A stretch of 5,968 nucleotides of DNA, from contig CAMOTP010000042.1 in assembly GCA_946625925.1 (NCBI GenBank), forward strand, positions 1 to 5,968, written 5' to 3'. The position numbers and the translations under genes were made by a program. Origin of the DNA: an uncultured Alphaproteobacteria bacterium (lineage in GTDB: Bacteria > Pseudomonadota > Alphaproteobacteria > Rs-D84). Of this stretch, positions 5,962-5,968 are shown in pieces; position 1 is the stretch's first letter, and each line of letters starts with the position of its first letter. The notes beneath the pieces are model-generated. The model made no database searches. It saw only the letters and a list, made by a program, of their open reading frames with translations, and was not told the origin of the DNA.

Positions 5962-5968
5962 GTTGATT

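Overview
The window looks like chromosomal DNA from a low-GC, Gram-negative (diderm) bacterium. The evidence is two secretory proteins with classical signal peptides, a large autotransporter-type protein with a C-terminal outer-membrane barrel, and A/T-rich intergenic DNA with sigma70-like promoters and intrinsic terminators. The style (TTG-rich leucine usage, S8-subtilase-type autotransporter, cysteine-rich exported proteins) would fit a host-associated or gut alphaproteobacterium. That placement is inference; there is no rRNA or marker gene here to confirm it.

Layout. Bases 1-1917 hold two minus-strand genes transcribed leftward. The upstream one (1066-1917) encodes a complete 283-residue exported cysteine-rich protein. 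The downstream one (1-1058, running off the left edge) encodes at least 352 residues of a second exported cysteine-rich protein. Only 7 bases separate them, so they are probably one operon. They are related: each carries two copies of a six-cysteine module that I find in no family I can name. Bases 1918-2043 are a divergent promoter region. Bases 2044-2565 (plus) encode a 173-residue signal-anchored protein with a coiled coil, a CCxC cluster and a Pro/Lys nonapeptide repeat; it ends in a strong terminator at 2585-2617. Bases 2688-5933 (plus) encode a 1081-residue protein that starts with GTG and ends in a terminator at 5934-5961. It has a signal peptide, two ankyrin-like repeats, a hydrophobic segment, a Gly/His/Asn linker, a subtilase-like passenger whose catalytic Asp and His appear lost, and an autotransporter beta-barrel.

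All four genes seem to make envelope or surface proteins, but nothing in the sequence ties them into one pathway. The most interesting points are the apparently dead subtilase passenger, its fusion to exported ankyrin repeats, and the repeated six-cysteine module shared by the two minus-strand genes. I see no RNA genes, mobile elements or CRISPR arrays.
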